A stretch of DNA of 16,062 nucleotides, taken from contig JAHZGC010000008.1 in assembly GCA_019421015.1 (NCBI GenBank), positions 16,734-32,795 on the forward strand, read 5' to 3'. Below are positions 15,233 to 16,062 of the stretch, in pieces; position 1 is the stretch's first letter; each line of letters starts with the position of its first letter. Below the pieces are notes generated by a model. The model saw nothing but the letters and a program-made list of their open reading frames with translations. It was not told the DNA's origin and did no database searches. This DNA comes from Coriobacteriaceae bacterium. GTDB taxonomy: Bacteria; Actinomycetota; Coriobacteriia; Coriobacteriales; UMGS124. Both the position numbers and the translations under genes were made by a program.

Positions 15233-16062
15233 ATGGTGTGGAGCTGGCTGATCGTCGCCTATCTCTTTTTGGGAGGTTTGAGCGCGGGAACATTCATAGC
15301 CTGTGCGTTCTTGCAGCTTGCCCATGGGGACCGCTACTTGGCGGAGGCGCGCCGCGGTGTCGCTCTTGCTCTAGTCTTCCTGTTTCTGGGCGCTCTGTGC
15401 CTCCTTTTGGATATTCCTCAGCCGCTGCGCGCCATGAAGCTTGCGGTCAGCTTCTCTAACGTAGCTTCGTCATGGATGGCTCGGGGCGTATGGATAATCC
15501 TGGGCTGTGTGGCGATGTTCGGCTGCTGGTTTGTTGTTGCTGGGATACCCCATGGTGGCCGTGCGGTGATTCAGCTCAGTGTCAGGCGGCGCTCCTTTAT
15601 CCTCAATGTGATCGGTGGAATAGGAACGGTTCTCGCGCTGCTGCTCGCTTTCTATACCGGTGAGCTCCTGAAGAGCGCTTCCGGAGTTCCGGCATGGGAT
15701 ACCGGTGTCGTGCCGGCGTTGTTCATGATGTCTGCCCTTGACACAGGCCTGGCGCTCGTTCGCCTCCTCTTGGCCAGGGGGTATTGCCCAAGGCATTTGA
15801 GGAGCACCTATCACTTTATCGACTTTATCTTGCTTGTTTTGGTAACTATTGAGCTCGTGCTTGCTCTTGTTTATGGTGCTGGATGGGTTGCCGATGCAAA
15901 GCTACAGGCCATATTGCCCCTGGTGCTTCAGAATCCTCGGGTTTGGCTCTGGGTCATCTCGTTTTTTGTCTTAATTGCTGCGACGCTGGCCATGGGTGTA
16001 ATTCGGCTCATGGGGGTATGTCATGGCGGGGGTGTCTTTGTAGTAGAAATGGGGTGTTGCGT
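15233..16062 (+). CDS. NrfD/PsrC-type quinol-linked membrane subunit (3' end outside window)
   Basis: At least 276 residues, open to the window edge, with about eight hydrophobic helices. The N-terminus 'WSWLIVAYLFLGGLSAGTFI' is the NrfD/PsrC/DmsC-type opening, and 'LLLDIPQPLRA' followed by 'SSWMARGVW' marks the conserved loop and second pair of helices. 'YTGELLKSASGVPAWDT' and 'LFMMSALDTGLAL' are also family hallmarks. Such proteins anchor molybdopterin oxidoreductase or Fe-S subunits to the membrane and exchange electrons with (mena)quinol. The ATG at 15233 has AAGGCGGG upstream, near the consensus. An Fe-S partner and catalytic subunit are expected next to it, but none is in the window, so substrate is unknown. 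The final stretch before the edge, 'GVCHGGGVFVVEMGCC', looks less typical than the rest. Confidence 0.85.
   Translation, partial: MVWSWLIVAYLFLGGLSAGTFIACAFLQLAHGDRYLAEARRGVALALVFLFLGALCLLLDIPQPLRAMKLAVSFSNVASSWMARGVWIILGCVAMFGCWFVVAGIPHGGRAVIQLSVRRRSFILNVIGGIGTVLALLLAFYTGELLKSASGVPAWDTGVVPALFMMSALDTGLALVRLLLARGYCPRHLRSTYHFIDFILLVLVTIELVLALVYGAGWVADAKLQAILPLVLQNPRVWLWVISFFVLIAATLAMGVIRLMGVCHGGGVFVVEMGCC

Noticed and set aside
1..16062. CRISPR arrays, tRNA or rRNA genes, phage integrase and attachment sites
   Set aside because: I looked for regularly spaced short repeats, cloverleaf ends, rRNA core sequences and integrase motifs, and found none.

Overview
The window looks like chromosome from a high-GC Gram-positive of the Coriobacteriia (Olsenella/Collinsella-like Actinomycetota). 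This is inferred from the very GC-rich, GC3-rich coding style of the polysaccharide genes, the teichuronopeptide-type (TupA-like) ligase, and the pairing of a YtrA-type GntR regulator with a slipin and an NrfD-type membrane protein. The genus is a guess; the phylum-level call is firmer.

Left part (1-9716): the 3' end of a surface-polysaccharide (capsule/exopolysaccharide) operon, all on the + strand. Order: end of a probable glycosyltransferase, Wzx-type flippase, UDP-glucuronate 4-epimerase, UDP-glucose 6-dehydrogenase (ugd), an unexplained 335-bp gap, an acyltransferase-3 membrane protein, a 784-bp AT-richer gap with possible gene debris, a TupA-like ATP-grasp protein, then a second copy of epimerase and ugd, ending at a strong intrinsic terminator (9670-9716). 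Ugd oxidises UDP-glucose to UDP-glucuronate and the epimerase converts it to UDP-galacturonate. The flippase exports lipid-linked units, and the acyltransferase and ATP-grasp protein probably decorate the polymer.

The most striking feature is the epimerase-ugd duplication. Positions 1705-4044 and 7296-9635 form a 2,340-bp direct repeat at a constant offset of 5,591 bp, and I find a single base difference (1731 T versus 7322 C). The repeat starts six codons inside the epimerase gene and ends exactly on the ugd stop codon. It brackets the acyltransferase and TupA-like genes, which makes that pair a cassette that homologous recombination could delete.

Middle (9717-13791): two gene-poor stretches of about 690 and 665 bp flank one AT-richer gene for a 906-residue protein. 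It has a C-terminal RecD/UvrD-like superfamily 1 helicase and about 500 uncharacterised N-terminal residues. This is a candidate standalone defence or DNA-processing gene.

Right part (13792-16062): a minus-strand pair, a YtrA-type GntR regulator (TTG start) translationally coupled by TAATG to a slipin/SPFH protein. It is divergent from an NrfD/PsrC-type quinol-linked membrane subunit that runs off the window. The shared intergenic region has a good promoter and a tandem 12-bp repeat, which is a likely operator.

I see no tRNA, rRNA, CRISPR array or intact insertion sequence.
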